Assembly (NCBI RefSeq): GCF_026151205.1
Contig: NC_087074.1
Span: forward strand, 17,460,712 to 17,524,711
DNA length: 64,000 nt
Source: Bolinopsis microptera
Taxonomy: Eukaryota > Ctenophora > Tentaculata > Lobata > Bolinopsidae
Direction: 5' to 3'
The first letter of the stretch is position 1, and the number at the start of each line of letters is the position of its first letter. Below the pieces are notes generated by a model. It was not told the origin of the DNA and did not search any database. It saw only the letters and a list, made by a program, of their open reading frames with translations. Position numbers and translations under genes: made by a program. Below, in pieces: positions 31,201-35,368 of the stretch.

Positions 31201-33796
31201 GGTCACTATTCAGACCAGTCCGTACCTGACATTGAATCATCAGATGAGCCACAGTTAATAGTCTTTTCAAGGTTAGATTGTTTAAACTCTAAGAAGCACA
31301 AGCAGTTTATAACAAGGATTTAAATATGTTAATTGCCTGATATCATGTTGCCCCCCCCCCCCCCCCCCCCCCCCGGCCGCCCCCCATAATAATATTAGAA
31401 TCTCACCTCATGGTATATACTCATGAGTTCTGGTTTCTGATAGGTGAAGTAAACACTTGTGTCAATTGCTTGCTCCATCAGTACCTCTTCAACCTCATTC
31501 CAATTGTCGATCTCATCTGCAAAGTTTGCATTGTTTACAACTTTTAAAAGGTTATCAATTACATCAATTATATCAATATACCAACCACCTTTTTTGCAGA
31601 ATTTGAAACAAAGATGTTAAACTCAACGCACTTAAAAACGGTTTAATTCACTTCAACGTTCTAAGAAATGGTCCAGGCTTCTGCATATTAAGTAAAATAG
31701 TATAAACTAGTAACCCGCTAGTCGAAAGCTTTGTTCGAGGAAATTAAAAAAAATCAGTTATGTTTTAATTTCTCTTCATCATCTAGCTCTGTTATACTGT
31801 AAGAATTATGGATTTTTTTCGTCAAGTTTAAAATATAAATAGATATATTCTCGATAGTATTGCCTGAATAAATAGTATCTGGAGAGAAGATTTGTAGGAT
31901 ACAATACTTGAGTAGGAACAGTGCAAGTGTGCCTCGTGACGTGTAAAGCTGTAGGTACTTCGCACGACAACAGCTGGATAACGCAACATTGTTCACACAC
32001 GTGTACTACCTTGTTAGCTTAACAATTACAGTAAATCAGCAAGATCAGGCACTCAACAAATCAACTACCGAGAATAACCTAAGCTCCTAAGGAATAAGTA
32101 AAACTAGACGGTTAGCACACTATAACTAGTCACTATCAACCATATGCCACATTTTTCACTGTCTTCTCACTGTCAAGATAGCACAAGCAGGTGCTGATAA
32201 TACATGGGCTCAATTACTTTAATTATTTTAACTTCAAACAAAAAGTTTCCACTCCATAACTTACCAGGATTTCGTAAATCAAAAAGAACAGCCGACACTT
32301 AATAGTAACCTAACATATGCAGCTCAACTTTCCCTATTATATCAGTGTCCCATCTAAATCACTTATCGTGCCATCCTGACAGCACATTCCATATTTCACT
32401 GCCAACTAGCGCAAACCTATACCTCTATACTGATAAAACACCTACGACAGTATTATCAAGTAAAGAATTGTATATAAACGTTTAAGCTTTTAAATGTGTT
32501 TGCAGATCAGGGTCATCAGAATCAACTGATAAAATCTAGATGAAATAACTATGAGTTCGATGACATGTAATTTGCGTGCCCTTCGGGGATTAATATTGAT
32601 TATTACAATTATTATATATTTTGAGTAAACGTTGACTGGTGTAAAAGCCAGCCCCAAACAAACAAAAGTGAATGGGATATTGACTTTGAGTAGGGAATGT
32701 TAGTCGACATGATTGGATCTTGTGATATAAAGTAAGAATTGCTCATCGCATGTAATCCTCAACAAGTTAATATATTTTTACTACAAGCTCGATAGACTCG
32801 GCCAGGGTAAACTGCCTTATAGAGCGAAACATAATATCTATTCATTCCTATAGCTCATCTTATATACATCATATTCACGCTGTTATCAATCTACCTTTTT
32901 GTTCGTATTGATTCGTGATCAAAGGGACAGGTTCAATAATCAATATTCCGTATATTATTACGACCTGTTCCTGACCATACATTTTTCTTGTACGATTTTA
33001 AAGCTTTTTTCGAGTATGAGTGTTGTGCCTTATAATATGATAAACACTGAGTTTTCTGCCTACCTAGATCATAGGCTTCCCCAAACCTGTACACCCGCTA
33101 GCTAAAAGCTTTATTCAAGAAAATTTAAAATCAGTTATGTTATAGTTTCTTGTCATCATCTATCTATCTATGATCTAGCTCCGTAATATAAATTGTATGG
33201 ATTTTTATTTGCCGATAACGATAAAGGTTTTATTTAAGTATTCCCTAGTCGATACTTTTTACTGCATCAAAAAACATCCATCACAACCAAAGGGGGGATA
33301 TAGTATAGATGATAAAAATGGAACCTTTGGTAAGGGACGAGGTATCTTCAGGGATGGCAATGAGGATGGAACCAGCCTTGTTTTCAATCAGCTCTTTCAT
33401 TCTGTCCACCGATATTTCACCCATCGACATGAGAACACAACGCCGGGTAACTATGTTAGCGTTGACAGCACGAGCCTCAAAGTTAACCTGTAACGATAAA
33501 TCATCAATTAGTAAGATTTTTAGAACATTTAAATCCAAAACTAATGTCGTAACACAGTATATAATTATAATCAATTCAATACGAGGCCGAGTACGATGAG
33601 GTAAAAAGTAAGACCTCAGTTAACTAACCATGTTTGACTTGCAACCATAGTCACTTCCACTGAGAGTGTACTGGTTCATTCTGTAGGCGGTGAACTCGTG
33701 GACAGCTAGAGCTGCAGGGGCACATACCACCAGGATGGAGACAATACCCCACATTGATCCCAGGGATCTTGTGAAATCGTTGAGGGTTTCCAGCAT
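3702..33796 (-). CDS. NCLN: Nicalin, complete 12-exon gene
   Basis: Nicalin is an ER membrane glycoprotein that works with NOMO and TMEM147 near the Sec61 translocon; it has an M28-aminopeptidase-like fold without a full catalytic set. Exons, in gene order: 33796-33629, 33487-33325, 31516-31407, 31225-31088, 30941-30787, 30627-30407, 30179-30091, 29592-29463, 28938-28832, 28534-28427, 4249-4140, 3879-3702. Every boundary has AG/GT and the phases chain without conflict to 1,677 nt, 558 aa plus stop, close to the 563 aa of human nicalin. An N-terminal hydrophobic segment (about residues 13-32) precedes HEFTAYRM. The M28-like core has AHFD at about 211-214 and NGNGSGV; a C-terminal membrane segment lies at about 504-525. 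The ATG at 33796 gives the family's MLE start. Intron 10 is about 24 kb and full of mobile elements. The last residues after the membrane segment are longer than in human and are the least certain part. Confidence 0.95.
4309..4420 (+). other. Possible end of an LTR with primer-binding site
   Basis: A segment with internal repeats of TGTATACATACACA ends in ...AACA, followed by TGGCGACGAGAA at 4409-4420. The same 12-mer occurs at 27226-27237, again just after a TG...CA-bounded segment. TGGCGACGAG is a primer-binding-site-like leader seen in many Gypsy-type elements. No polyprotein follows, so this would be a relic. The call is weak. Confidence 0.25.
4609..5111 (+). repeat. Two TTATTCTTTCTTTT microsatellite tracts
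   Basis: Imperfect TTTATTCTTTCTTTT arrays lie at about 4609-4702 and 5052-5111. The roughly 350 bp between them holds short open stretches with no family I recognise. The two similar tracts may be the flanks of one insertion or independent expansions. Confidence 0.6.
6287..7123 (+). repeat. 46-bp exact direct repeat, 0.8 kb apart
   Basis: ACCGGCTTTAGAAAACTAAT and the following 26 bases at 6287-6332 recur exactly at 7078-7123. Between them are a TATATATA tract, an AATAAAG near 6819 and a repeated CATAGGACGCT. An identical pair at this distance may mark the edges of a decayed element or a local duplication. No protein was seen. Confidence 0.6.
7424..8272 (+). pseudogene. Trf4/TENT4-like noncanonical poly(A) polymerase pseudogene
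   Basis: Noncanonical poly(A) polymerases (Trf4/PAPD5-7, TENT4) add short tails to RNA. The copy is intronless. A GFGSNSSDVDV stretch at about 7454-7486 matches the GS..SD.D catalytic signature and is followed at once by a TAA. A frameshift near 7555-7570 leads into a 235-residue open frame. That frame has AIVPIITLK, VEVDIS (third catalytic Asp), LLRNYSTLSYPFVKVFK, GLCSYAHVTLFLHFL and a PAP-associated region with NIGHSMSSKNLGKC. The domain order matches the TENT4 core and PAP-associated domain, but the stop and frameshift argue against function. It could be a decayed retrocopy, or a gene fragment carried by a mobile element, since a second copy lies 1 kb downstream. Confidence 0.6.
8737..9391 (+). 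mobile_element. Internally deleted hAT DNA transposon (655 bp)
   Basis: The element is flanked by the 8-bp direct repeat AACAGAAG (8729-8736 and 9392-9399). It starts CATAGATG and ends with its complement CATCTATG. Many ACGAACTC subterminal motifs sit within about 100 bp of both ends; such motifs are typical transposase-binding sites of hAT elements. The interior keeps only the C-terminal dimerisation part of a hAT transposase. The 8-bp duplication, subterminal repeats and transposase remnant agree on the superfamily. Confidence 0.88.
8831..9139 (+). pseudogene. hAT transposase C-terminal dimerisation domain
   Basis: The 102-residue open frame contains YWETLGGGTPELQELAIKLF, then SLCEHNWSSFEYI, KKRNRL and LVYVHGNLR. 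This is the hAT family dimerisation region, with its conserved CE.NWS and KRNRL.......LVY..NLR signatures. The DDE catalytic core and BED zinc finger are missing, so the element cannot mobilise itself. The frame lies within the 655-bp hAT element, in the orientation of its left end. Confidence 0.85.
9686..10068 (+). pseudogene. HSP70-family (HSPA14-like) pseudogene fragment
   Basis: Two overlapping frames are separated by a shift near 9810. The first has GTLSIKVRKEEFDKIIRP, the helical region before the phosphate-2 loop of HSP70. The second has GGSCRISLLKTIVAN and VEQAVALGAAKRIS, matching the adenosine-binding GGSSRIP and the DEAVA.GAA motif. The pattern is nearest to the divergent HSPA14-type proteins. 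Only the end of the ATPase domain is present and there is no host-gene structure around it. Confidence 0.5.
10530..10995 (+). pseudogene. Ty3/Gypsy integrase C-terminal fragment
   Basis: The plus strand reads YKVHDLVWRLTGKFEKG, then a broken stretch, then IIHFNRLKQAHPDT, and ends with GQYNLRQRRVTTSV and a stop at about 10,995. This is the usual end of Gypsy integrases (KVGDLVWL......, VHFNRLKPY, a basic RR-rich tail). An in-frame stop near 10,644 and a shift near 10,780 break it. No reverse transcriptase, protease or LTR pair was found next to it. It is an isolated 3' fragment of a polyprotein gene. Confidence 0.6.
11261..11425 (+). CDS. Small unrecognised open frame, possible exon
   Basis: A 54-codon ATG-to-stop frame begins MKYGIQGYVTEGLFEIENG and ends LILTSS. 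Its codon use looks less AT-rich than its surroundings. KYGI.GYV loosely recalls OB-fold segments of exoribonucleases, but the match is too short to name it. It may be a captured exon within the nicalin intron. Confidence 0.2.
   Translation: MKYGIQGYVTEGLFEIENGCFPHTQDIPTSRDDCQVEPHFTAMYKDLNLILTSS
11857..12137 (+). repeat. Zinc-ribbon repeat, copy 1
   Basis: This roughly 280-bp unit begins AAGCTAATAATAAATCAAG and recurs at 26003-26264 and 27001-27434. It holds a 78-codon open frame (11941-12177) with two cysteine pairs, CRKC and CYSC...CYHC, spaced like a small zinc ribbon. In the other copies the frame is broken, so this copy is the best preserved. An acceptor-like TTAACAG precedes the frame. 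The function is unknown; it may be a piece of a gene carried by a mobile element. Confidence 0.55.
12754..13002 (+). pseudogene. Middle fragment of an 'ADTR'-type repeat protein
   Basis: The open frame has HIEADTRVAQFVIASIK followed by TKILVRT. That matches the EADTR(V/I)..H....... ..(V/I)(I/L)(V/I)RT(V/P)D(T/S)D signature of large repeat-associated proteins of unknown function in invertebrates. After VRT the usual VDTDV is replaced by GVESRDSA and a stop. The fragment starts near 12716. It is probably the same family as the fragment at 86-316. Confidence 0.35.
13099..13623 (+). repeat. 25-bp exact direct repeat
   Basis: TGAGAACACACCACACCTCG and the following five bases occur at 13099-13123 and again at 13599-13623. 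The second copy ends 35 bp before the left end of the 9.07-kb inverted-repeat element. The flanks of the two copies differ. It could be the trace of an insertion or slippage event of about 500 bp. Confidence 0.5.
13873..14226 (+). CDS. Unrecognised open frame with Pro-Ala repeat
   Basis: The 117-residue frame begins MGSKKVLPSKGMANKMSE and contains a PAPVPAPAPAPAPAP tract (about residues 56-72) from an imperfect CAGCACCTGCCC minisatellite. Upstream the frame stays open (FIKEVSNRNKLAFPPKW) towards the left end of the inverted-repeat element. After its TAG the same kind of sequence goes on (NQFLDYSEETGII) to about 14,350. It may be an original gene of the 9.07-kb element, cut by a stop. I do not recognise a domain. 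Confidence 0.3.
   Translation: MGSKKVLPSKGMANKMSEIMAVEKDKRDDALQIVRPSPSAGTAGPSRQVPVATAPVPAPVPAPAPAPAPAPGLVAPSIKAHFNISVKEREALFAFLMWAKTSDDVKDPVDILKERTW
14958..18632 (-). CDS. LINE-A ORF2: zinc finger, endonuclease, reverse transcriptase
   Basis: This 1,224-residue protein nicks target DNA and reverse-transcribes the element RNA. A PHD-like finger (C-x2-C ... H-x2-C ... C-x2-C) lies at about residues 16-65, followed by a second Cys/His cluster (CMAC...CPWC...HKKC). The APE-type endonuclease has FSLNVRSLV, LCLNETN, FFGDANIDL, LIDHVYTN and the catalytic SDH. The reverse transcriptase has GFRPGRSCEHALL, LLDYSKAFDVLDH, GVPQGSILGPLLF and YADD. The length and motifs fit the CR1/Jockey group. The frame is uninterrupted. 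The start is the first ATG, which begins just before the PHD cysteines. Confidence 0.92.
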   Translation of the reverse strand: MERSNQRQHGSQPNCDKCYVRIPKSSPDLICDLCAERKHLKCQKLSKNDARHIINSGNPWFCYECISSILPINASDVPTNKKSSVNKTNFKTKCMACNGFCYSRLNIRFCPWCDEYIHKKCFRDNLGCIKCCESLIPGYYVTSYDLFMDCSSRITALFNPYDRSHGLDLIGNALDQDNDESYHYWNEISDILTNCKYQQPSNIKSSSRDELKVFSLNVRSLVKNITYFREEIDSYTKYDVLCLNETNLKLDKLPNGISDIKIEGFHEPIVQEPLRKSGKGGGLVIYINKRVCDPENIENLKATTDPEDTCAEFQLVKVHNCKGTNQTKVLINFYRSPSKGTQNFLNSLEKVLRGLDRHSRKHIMFFGDANIDLIKFKTDISGQNLIDLLAKYGFVQTVSRPTRVTDHSATLIDHVYTNNISHTISSNVVTVDLSDHLAIVTTFKLSNSSQQHLRLPTNTQPKLSYETRVINEANNAAFRELIDGETWEEILSTDDASLQYGKLADIYTKHYNTAYPLKINHIRREHERSNTKPWILPWLEEACARKQESYHSKVLEPTMNNIEAYKKLKLFCKKHVNIAKQRYYKKQFEKYQDCSKKQWQIINGLLGRSRKTEQLRLKGSDGSILSSEDTVAERFNDYFSNIATNIKTQISARQTFDPGGFQEYLPTSCSQSIYLQPAETIEIQRIIIGLKNKATLDTKIEPLKVASSSDSFLAILAKVINESLSTGIFPQALKIAKVTPIHKGGSKLDVENYRPISLLGSFSKIYEKLMHRRVLEFLNKNSSLFENQYGFRPGRSCEHALLNAQSTILHSLSKNQISLLLLLDYSKAFDVLDHATLLNKLQHYGIRGIALKWFESYLSDRSQYVAINNSHSSHKPIVHGVPQGSILGPLLFVIYINDLPGISNMMVKFILYADDANIIINGSNVQELMLRVNQLTETLSRWVNSNGLALNLKKTCYMIFSKKRIEPSLIKVQIENTVLERKTEARFLGVIVDEKLNWSNHIKALRSKMSRFIGVMYRIKHKLPMKARLQIFQSFVQSHLNFCSLVWGFASKSLIESLFAKQKQGMRAVMAGNVNYYYKDGKLPEHTKLAFKEHEVLTVQGVIVKNALILLHKVRNMSSLLPKSISELFPPNTPKQGTTHEQNLDWLSIYSQTDLRSSIFYKGPMLAISEHNTRITCPSSIFSINIYKNSSKKVLLDLQSAGCNDEWPPFLLHNLPGLRKSQRT
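19297..20961 (-). CDS. LINE-A ORF1: AlkB-like dioxygenase and SGNH esterase
   Basis: This 554-residue protein would be the RNA-particle protein of LINE-A. Residues about 1-120 are helical and probably self-associating, followed by a Pro-rich linker. An AlkB-like Fe(II)/2-oxoglutarate domain spans about 185-332. It has H250-S-D252, a distal H309 (WDHS) and R323-LSITF-R329, that is, the two metal histidines and aspartate plus the 2OG-binding arginine block. An SGNH/GDSL hydrolase spans about 366-525, with the Ser block LSDS (S374), GVND (N421) and DGIH (D503, H506). Unlike ORF1 of LINE-B and LINE-C it has no PHD finger. SGNH domains are known in CR1-like ORF1; the AlkB part is the unusual addition. 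The frame is intact. Confidence 0.85.
   Translation of the reverse strand: MIMEPEPKRLGGFSALTSLELVDKLDEDQIMRESNLILNPEFIKNLPRKTRSKKDIDEARVALKEHFQQFIGEEQDSLFNLLSNCVDNLTEIITRHTEDASKQLKGLQKDISQTLSSTTTTVIQPPCSPQQTPIPPPPSQRLHSPGLHGNSTNSGTLPFETLDGAHFDTFTSSALNDDVTYDRTFPNRRVAYYGQFSYRYSGGSHHARDISKSSYLSEIANVLKTEYPDLNFNSAMVTSYDSPRSCIPPHSDNEPSISRDSNIITLSLGCPREVVFRRKIPGEYKKETFTATHGSLYTMSRQSQDEWDHSVPGIPEEKFEGPRLSITFRLLEDPSTVKKSRRPQRGSLSSGLSSPHKDHPTSKRLRRVLILSDSKNRTFDCSLLKEPIIAFREDLFHLRDLEQHQASIEQSDLVLISAGVNDLRFGHADPMTLHDHLKHFISHSGTQFIFDAISPVNLNADPYHELNDSINNLNELLVHLSLRSPNFLLFDNLNFGLPHLARDGIHLNNTGKSVLTTCWINLILLSLGFRKGSLPLRRPFLDICNNYMNSCGFG
22300..22493 (+). CDS. Short cysteine-rich open exon
   Basis: After an acceptor-like TTATTCCAG the frame reads ATKCLTCGTTKEKG and later NNFAMTCYSCKRPRR, then a TAG. 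The two CxxC pairs recall the zinc-ribbon repeats at 11.9, 26.1 and 27.2 kb, but the sequence is not an obvious copy. It lies near the right end of the 9.07-kb inverted-repeat element and could be one of that element's own exons. Confidence 0.3.
23054..23368 (+). CDS. Unrecognised open frame, low-complexity Pro/Lys-rich
   Basis: A 104-residue ATG frame begins MGLPFLSLMKGTMVRPKHAQ and is rich in Pro, Ser and Lys. Its 3' end overlaps a sequence (TATGATTATTTGTTATTATT) found again at 24349, directly before the coiled-coil frame there. The base composition is more GC-rich than the flanks, as for coding exons. There is no known domain. Confidence 0.3.
   Translation: MGLPFLSLMKGTMVRPKHAQRMPNFRTSYDVSRIGTQIPSKKLKQASPDPLAELSPKMSGFRCSDFNPLDFLGVTSPKPEPKKVTSTLPPLQVTIIQNRRTIII
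23650..23912 (+). repeat. Tandem duplication encoding MRITITTAVCF peptides
   Basis: Two adjacent copies (about 23650-23770 and 23789-23912) start MRITITTAVCF and continue with RYS(I/V)WDR and ARKYE. The first ends in a stop. The second reaches a consensus donor (CAAAAC|GTAAGT) and can join in phase to an exon at about 23990 (EVKTNTKFMLVYQNEAM). That next exon is open in two frames over about 130 nt and ends near AAG|GTCAGT at 24235. This looks like a recently duplicated first exon. Confidence 0.4.
24426..24674 (+). CDS. Small coiled-coil protein with Pro-rich tail
   Basis: The 82-residue ATG-to-stop frame has a charged coiled coil (KELEELKKRLRRAERRIRDL and on to LADQQ, about residues 20-60) and a tail PAPPPYFHSPTSP. 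It is GC-rich against AT-rich flanks, as real coding sequence would be. It lies in the duplicated-exon cluster at 23.0-25.3 kb. It could be a structural or adaptor protein of an unrecognised element. No catalytic motif is visible. Confidence 0.35.
   Translation: MSSSRDLMKAVTAISSAYTDDLKELEELKKRLRRAERRIRDLKVELEYLADQQAARMDTQPAPPPYFHSPTSPSTEPYSSPY
26003..26264 (+). repeat. Zinc-ribbon repeat, copy 2
   Basis: This is about 85-90% similar to copy 1 at 11857-12137 but lacks about 20 bp near AGTATTAACAGGATGATG and carries disabling changes (AACAATTAATATAGAAAA). The 24 bases before it, AACGCGAACAAGTCGAGGTT and on, are shared with copy 3, so copies 2 and 3 are the more closely related pair. Confidence 0.55.
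26543..26937 (+). CDS. Two-exon unrecognised small gene or fragment
   Basis: The first open stretch (PLYKELTKILMELPGDSWL to SANDLAVE) ends at a donor-like GAG|GTAATT at about 26715. After TTACAGCAG an open stretch LRELKFDVDGEVHKLYYFQY continues to a TGA near 26,936. Joining them is in phase. I do not recognise the product. It lies between zinc-ribbon copies 2 and 3 and may belong to the same mobile unit. Confidence 0.3.
27001..27434 (+). repeat. Zinc-ribbon repeat, copy 3, interrupted
   Basis: This third copy of the unit at 11857-12137 is split at 27125/27291 by a 165-bp insertion. Its outer halves match copy 2 almost exactly. The last bases (CAGTTGTAACAATCTT) run directly into a 98-bp tandem duplication. 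Confidence 0.55.
27126..27290 (+). mobile_element. Insertion resembling an LTR end plus primer-binding site
   Basis: The insertion in zinc-ribbon copy 3 begins TGTTGTATCTTG. It has a possible LTR end TGTATACACA at 27211-27220 and then TGGCGACGAGAA at 27226-27237, identical to 4409-4420. That order (TG...CA, then a TGGCGACGAG leader) is what the left end of a Gypsy-type element looks like. About 50 bp of possible leader follow. No clear target duplication is visible, so it may be a fragment. Confidence 0.35.
27432..27627 (+). repeat. 98-bp perfect tandem duplication
   Basis: 27432-27529 and 27530-27627 appear identical, starting ATCTTAAAACCACACGATTA. The unit encodes a coiled-coil peptide (GEKCENLERENKVLKE). 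Since 98 is not a multiple of three, the duplication shifts the reading frame. Identity of the copies implies a recent event. Confidence 0.8.
27530..28276 (+). pseudogene. Coiled-coil protein fragment with single frameshift
   Basis: The coding sequence reads GEKCENLERENKVLKE, then VLHTVSESVREIKKAALQ, then PAYKDGG. A slip at the six-G run (27843-27848) moves the frame, and it continues LEKEFRQVLLVAKLTSKKNS, LWRVLLDHQY and FKDVRDARRKLSNFIDNC to a consensus donor AAA|GTAAGT at about 28276. The order suggests an N-terminal coiled coil followed by a helical domain. I do not recognise the family. The upstream frame also appears shifted near 27595. Confidence 0.35.
28427..33796 (-). CDS. NCLN: Nicalin exons 1-10 (lumenal domain)
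   Basis: These ten exons encode the signal/anchor and nearly the whole lumenal M28-like domain. Recognisable family segments in order are HEFTAYRMNQY (exon 1), TRRCVLM (exon 2), SVYFTYQKPELMSIY (exon 3), GYQIVTYG (exon 4), IAIVAHFDSYGIAP (exon 5), SSGGKLNYLASKTWLE and FVLCLDGIG (exon 6), VPKK|VNLGNPLFAW across exons 7/8, and HTHLIAEGIARYI (exon 9). Introns here are short to moderate (about 0.3 to 1.8 kb) and carry minisatellites and a LINE-A 3' fragment. Exon 10 has a tandemly duplicated 3' splice site. Confidence 0.95.
28525..28630 (-). repeat. 53-bp tandem duplication of the nicalin exon-10 acceptor
   Basis: The unit from TGTTGGGTACCTGCACAATG is repeated with period 53 (28525-28577, 28578-28630), with one difference seen. 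It contains the 3' splice site of nicalin exon 10 (exon start 28534) and the first 10 exon bases. Two acceptors therefore lie 53 nt apart. Use of the distal one would add 53 nt, which would shift the frame. Confidence 0.85.
29290..29462 (-). repeat. GTTACTAG minisatellite at a nicalin 5' splice site
   Basis: About 170 bp of imperfect GTTACTAG / GGTTACTG units. On the gene strand the array begins at the donor of exon 8 (29463|29462), which reads GG|GTAACACACC. Many GTAACC units follow, each resembling a donor. The array lies entirely within intron 8. Confidence 0.7.
29931..30020. repeat. 12-bp minisatellite CTTAATAAACTG
   Basis: Five or more units of CTTAATAAACTG are followed by degenerate units (CTTATGAAAATG, CTTATGAAACTG). 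It lies in nicalin intron 7. The matching open frames on both strands are repeat artefacts. Confidence 0.85.
31351..31374. repeat. 24-bp run of C
   Basis: An uninterrupted run of C between nicalin exons 3 and 4. Similar homopolymer runs occur at 2401-2417 (C), 35369-35385 (G) and around 58013-58037 (G). Their lengths in an assembly are often unreliable. Confidence 0.8.
31708..33250 (+). repeat. Pair of ~140-bp direct repeats flanking a LINE-A fragment
   Basis: 31708-31860 and 33092-33250 share ACCCGCTAG, AAAGCTTT, AAAATCAGTTATGTT and ATCTAGCTC in the same order, with small indels and a short ATCT microsatellite in the second. Both lie in nicalin intron 2, on either side of the LINE-A-type 3' fragment at 32.06-32.67 kb. 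The family is not known. Confidence 0.5.
32060..32670 (+). mobile_element. 5'-truncated LINE-A-type 3' end
   Basis: The sequence from ACAGCACATTCC through TTTCACTGCCA, TGTTTGCAGATCAGGG, GCGTGCCCTTCGGGGAT and TTGAGTAAACGTTG to CCAGCCCC matches, in the same order, the 3' untranslated region of LINE-A (minus strand, about 14,900-14,590). It is a second, diverged copy with no coding sequence left. Orientation here is plus, antisense to nicalin, in intron 2. Confidence 0.6.
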
Positions 33797-34471
33797 GGCT
33801 ATTGTAAGTAATACAAGGTTTAACTTTAAATTTAATGAAAAGATTGTAAAGATTGTCTTAGCTTCAACATTTAACAACAGAATTTTGAGCACTATTTATA
33901 GATTAGGGAAAGTCATAAGTATTTGAGATATTCATATCTTAAGGAAATCTTATGATTCAATAAAATACTGCAAACTTTTGTAAAATATACAACACAGCTG
34001 TTTGAAACTATGGAAAATGAAAATATTGGGATGAACATCTGTCCAGCATAGCACAATGCTGTACTTATTATTAACTGCTGTTGTTTTATCATTCATTTAA
34101 GTGAACCTGAGTAGTGAGCAAAACACAGTAATTCAATATGCTTTACACATTTTAAAAGTCGTATGATAAGTACACCAGCTGTCCATTTAATATTATTATC
34201 ACAACAGTTGATATCAGTCAGGCAGCGTAAATAATAATATTTAAAATAATACTAGTTAAAGCAATCATCACAAGTGAAAAAGTTATTCTTTTCTAATTAC
34301 AACTCAATGGAGACTTCTCCCTCACTGTGGATTCTACTGTCAGTTAAACAAAGATTTAGCAGGCATGTCACCACGAAATGAACACAAGCACTTCCTGCAG
34401 CATCAATGAGCAATACAGACATAACTCTACCAAGGAGGATTGAACAGCACAGTATAGCAGATTCCATTGTC
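33797..34471 (-). promoter_or_regulatory. Nicalin upstream region, only 675 bp to the next gene
   Basis: This is the space between the ZCCHC10-like stop codon and the nicalin start codon; both genes are on the minus strand. It must hold the ZCCHC10-like 3' end and the nicalin 5' untranslated region and promoter. No clear TATA box or CpG cluster is visible. I cannot place the transcription start. Confidence 0.4.
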
Positions 34472-35275
34472 TTATTCTGAACTAGATCGCTTTGTTTTCC
34501 TCGACTTTTTTCTCCTGTGAGATCTTTCTTCAGCTGAGGAAATTGACGAATCTGATTCGGAGTCTGATGATACAGGTTTGGTTACTCTTGATTTCCTTGA
34601 GTAAGATTTTTTATTATAGTTTGACTTTGGGGATTTCCTAGATGATGTGTCTTTTATTTTTAAATTTGCAGGAGATTGAGGGTCTGGTGATACAGATCTT
34701 GTAACTCTTGATTTCCTTGAGTAAGATCTTTTATAAGAGTTGGACTCAGGCAATGCATCATCAACTTTTTCAGGAGATTGTCTTCTAGAAGGGGATATGG
34801 ATGGGGAAGAAGATTTCCTTGAATAAGATTTTTTCTTAGGTTTGGACTGAGGGGATTTTCTAGCTGATCTTTCTGTGAATGTTACAGGAGATTCAGTGTT
34901 TCTTTTAGAAGGGGATGGGGAAGATGAGGAGTCAGATTTCTCTTTCAAATCAGCCCCTGTCTGCAACTTATTGGATATTAAGTTTGATAGCTTTTTAGTC
35001 TTGCTCACCTTTTCATTATCATCCTCTGAATCTGAAGATAATGAACTCTCTGAGCTTATGACAACCTTCTTTTCTTTCTTTGGAATCTCTAAGGTTTTTG
35101 GAGGACCTTTGTCAACTTGTTTACTCCTTGGCTCCCGTTTTACATACTTGCGTTCATTCTTGCACTCATACGTCCAATGACCAGTCTCTAAACATCTCTG
35201 ACATTTGGTTGGGGCTTTTGCTTGGCCTGTCTTATTGAGAATAAACTTTTTGGTGTACTGAGCAGCAAATGACAT
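34472..35275 (-). CDS. ZCCHC10: ZCCHC10-like zinc-knuckle protein with RS-rich tail
   Basis: The 267-residue protein starts MSFAAQYTKKFILNKTGQ. A CCHC knuckle at about residues 23-36 reads CQRCLETGHWTYEC, the ZCCHC10 signature. A long Ser/Arg/Lys-rich tail follows, with repeated KSYSRKS and SSDSE motifs as in nuclear RNA-associated proteins. The ATG at 35275 lies eight bases after an acceptor (TTTTGTTTTCAG, exon start 35283), so at least one upstream exon exists and is probably non-coding. The gene is read in the same direction as nicalin, 0.7 kb upstream of it. The tail is longer and more RS-like than in the human protein as I remember it. Confidence 0.85.
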   Translation of the reverse strand: MSFAAQYTKKFILNKTGQAKAPTKCQRCLETGHWTYECKNERKYVKREPRSKQVDKGPPKTLEIPKKEKKVVISSESSLSSDSEDDNEKVSKTKKLSNLISNKLQTGADLKEKSDSSSSPSPSKRNTESPVTFTERSARKSPQSKPKKKSYSRKSSSPSISPSRRQSPEKVDDALPESNSYKRSYSRKSRVTRSVSPDPQSPANLKIKDTSSRKSPKSNYNKKSYSRKSRVTKPVSSDSESDSSISSAEERSHRRKKSRKTKRSSSE

Positions 35276-35368
35276 TTTCTTCACTGAAAACAAAATATGA
35301 AAGTTAGTGTGATATCAAATACAACAACAGCCCTGCAGATCGACTACATGGCGGGGTGACACGTCAGA

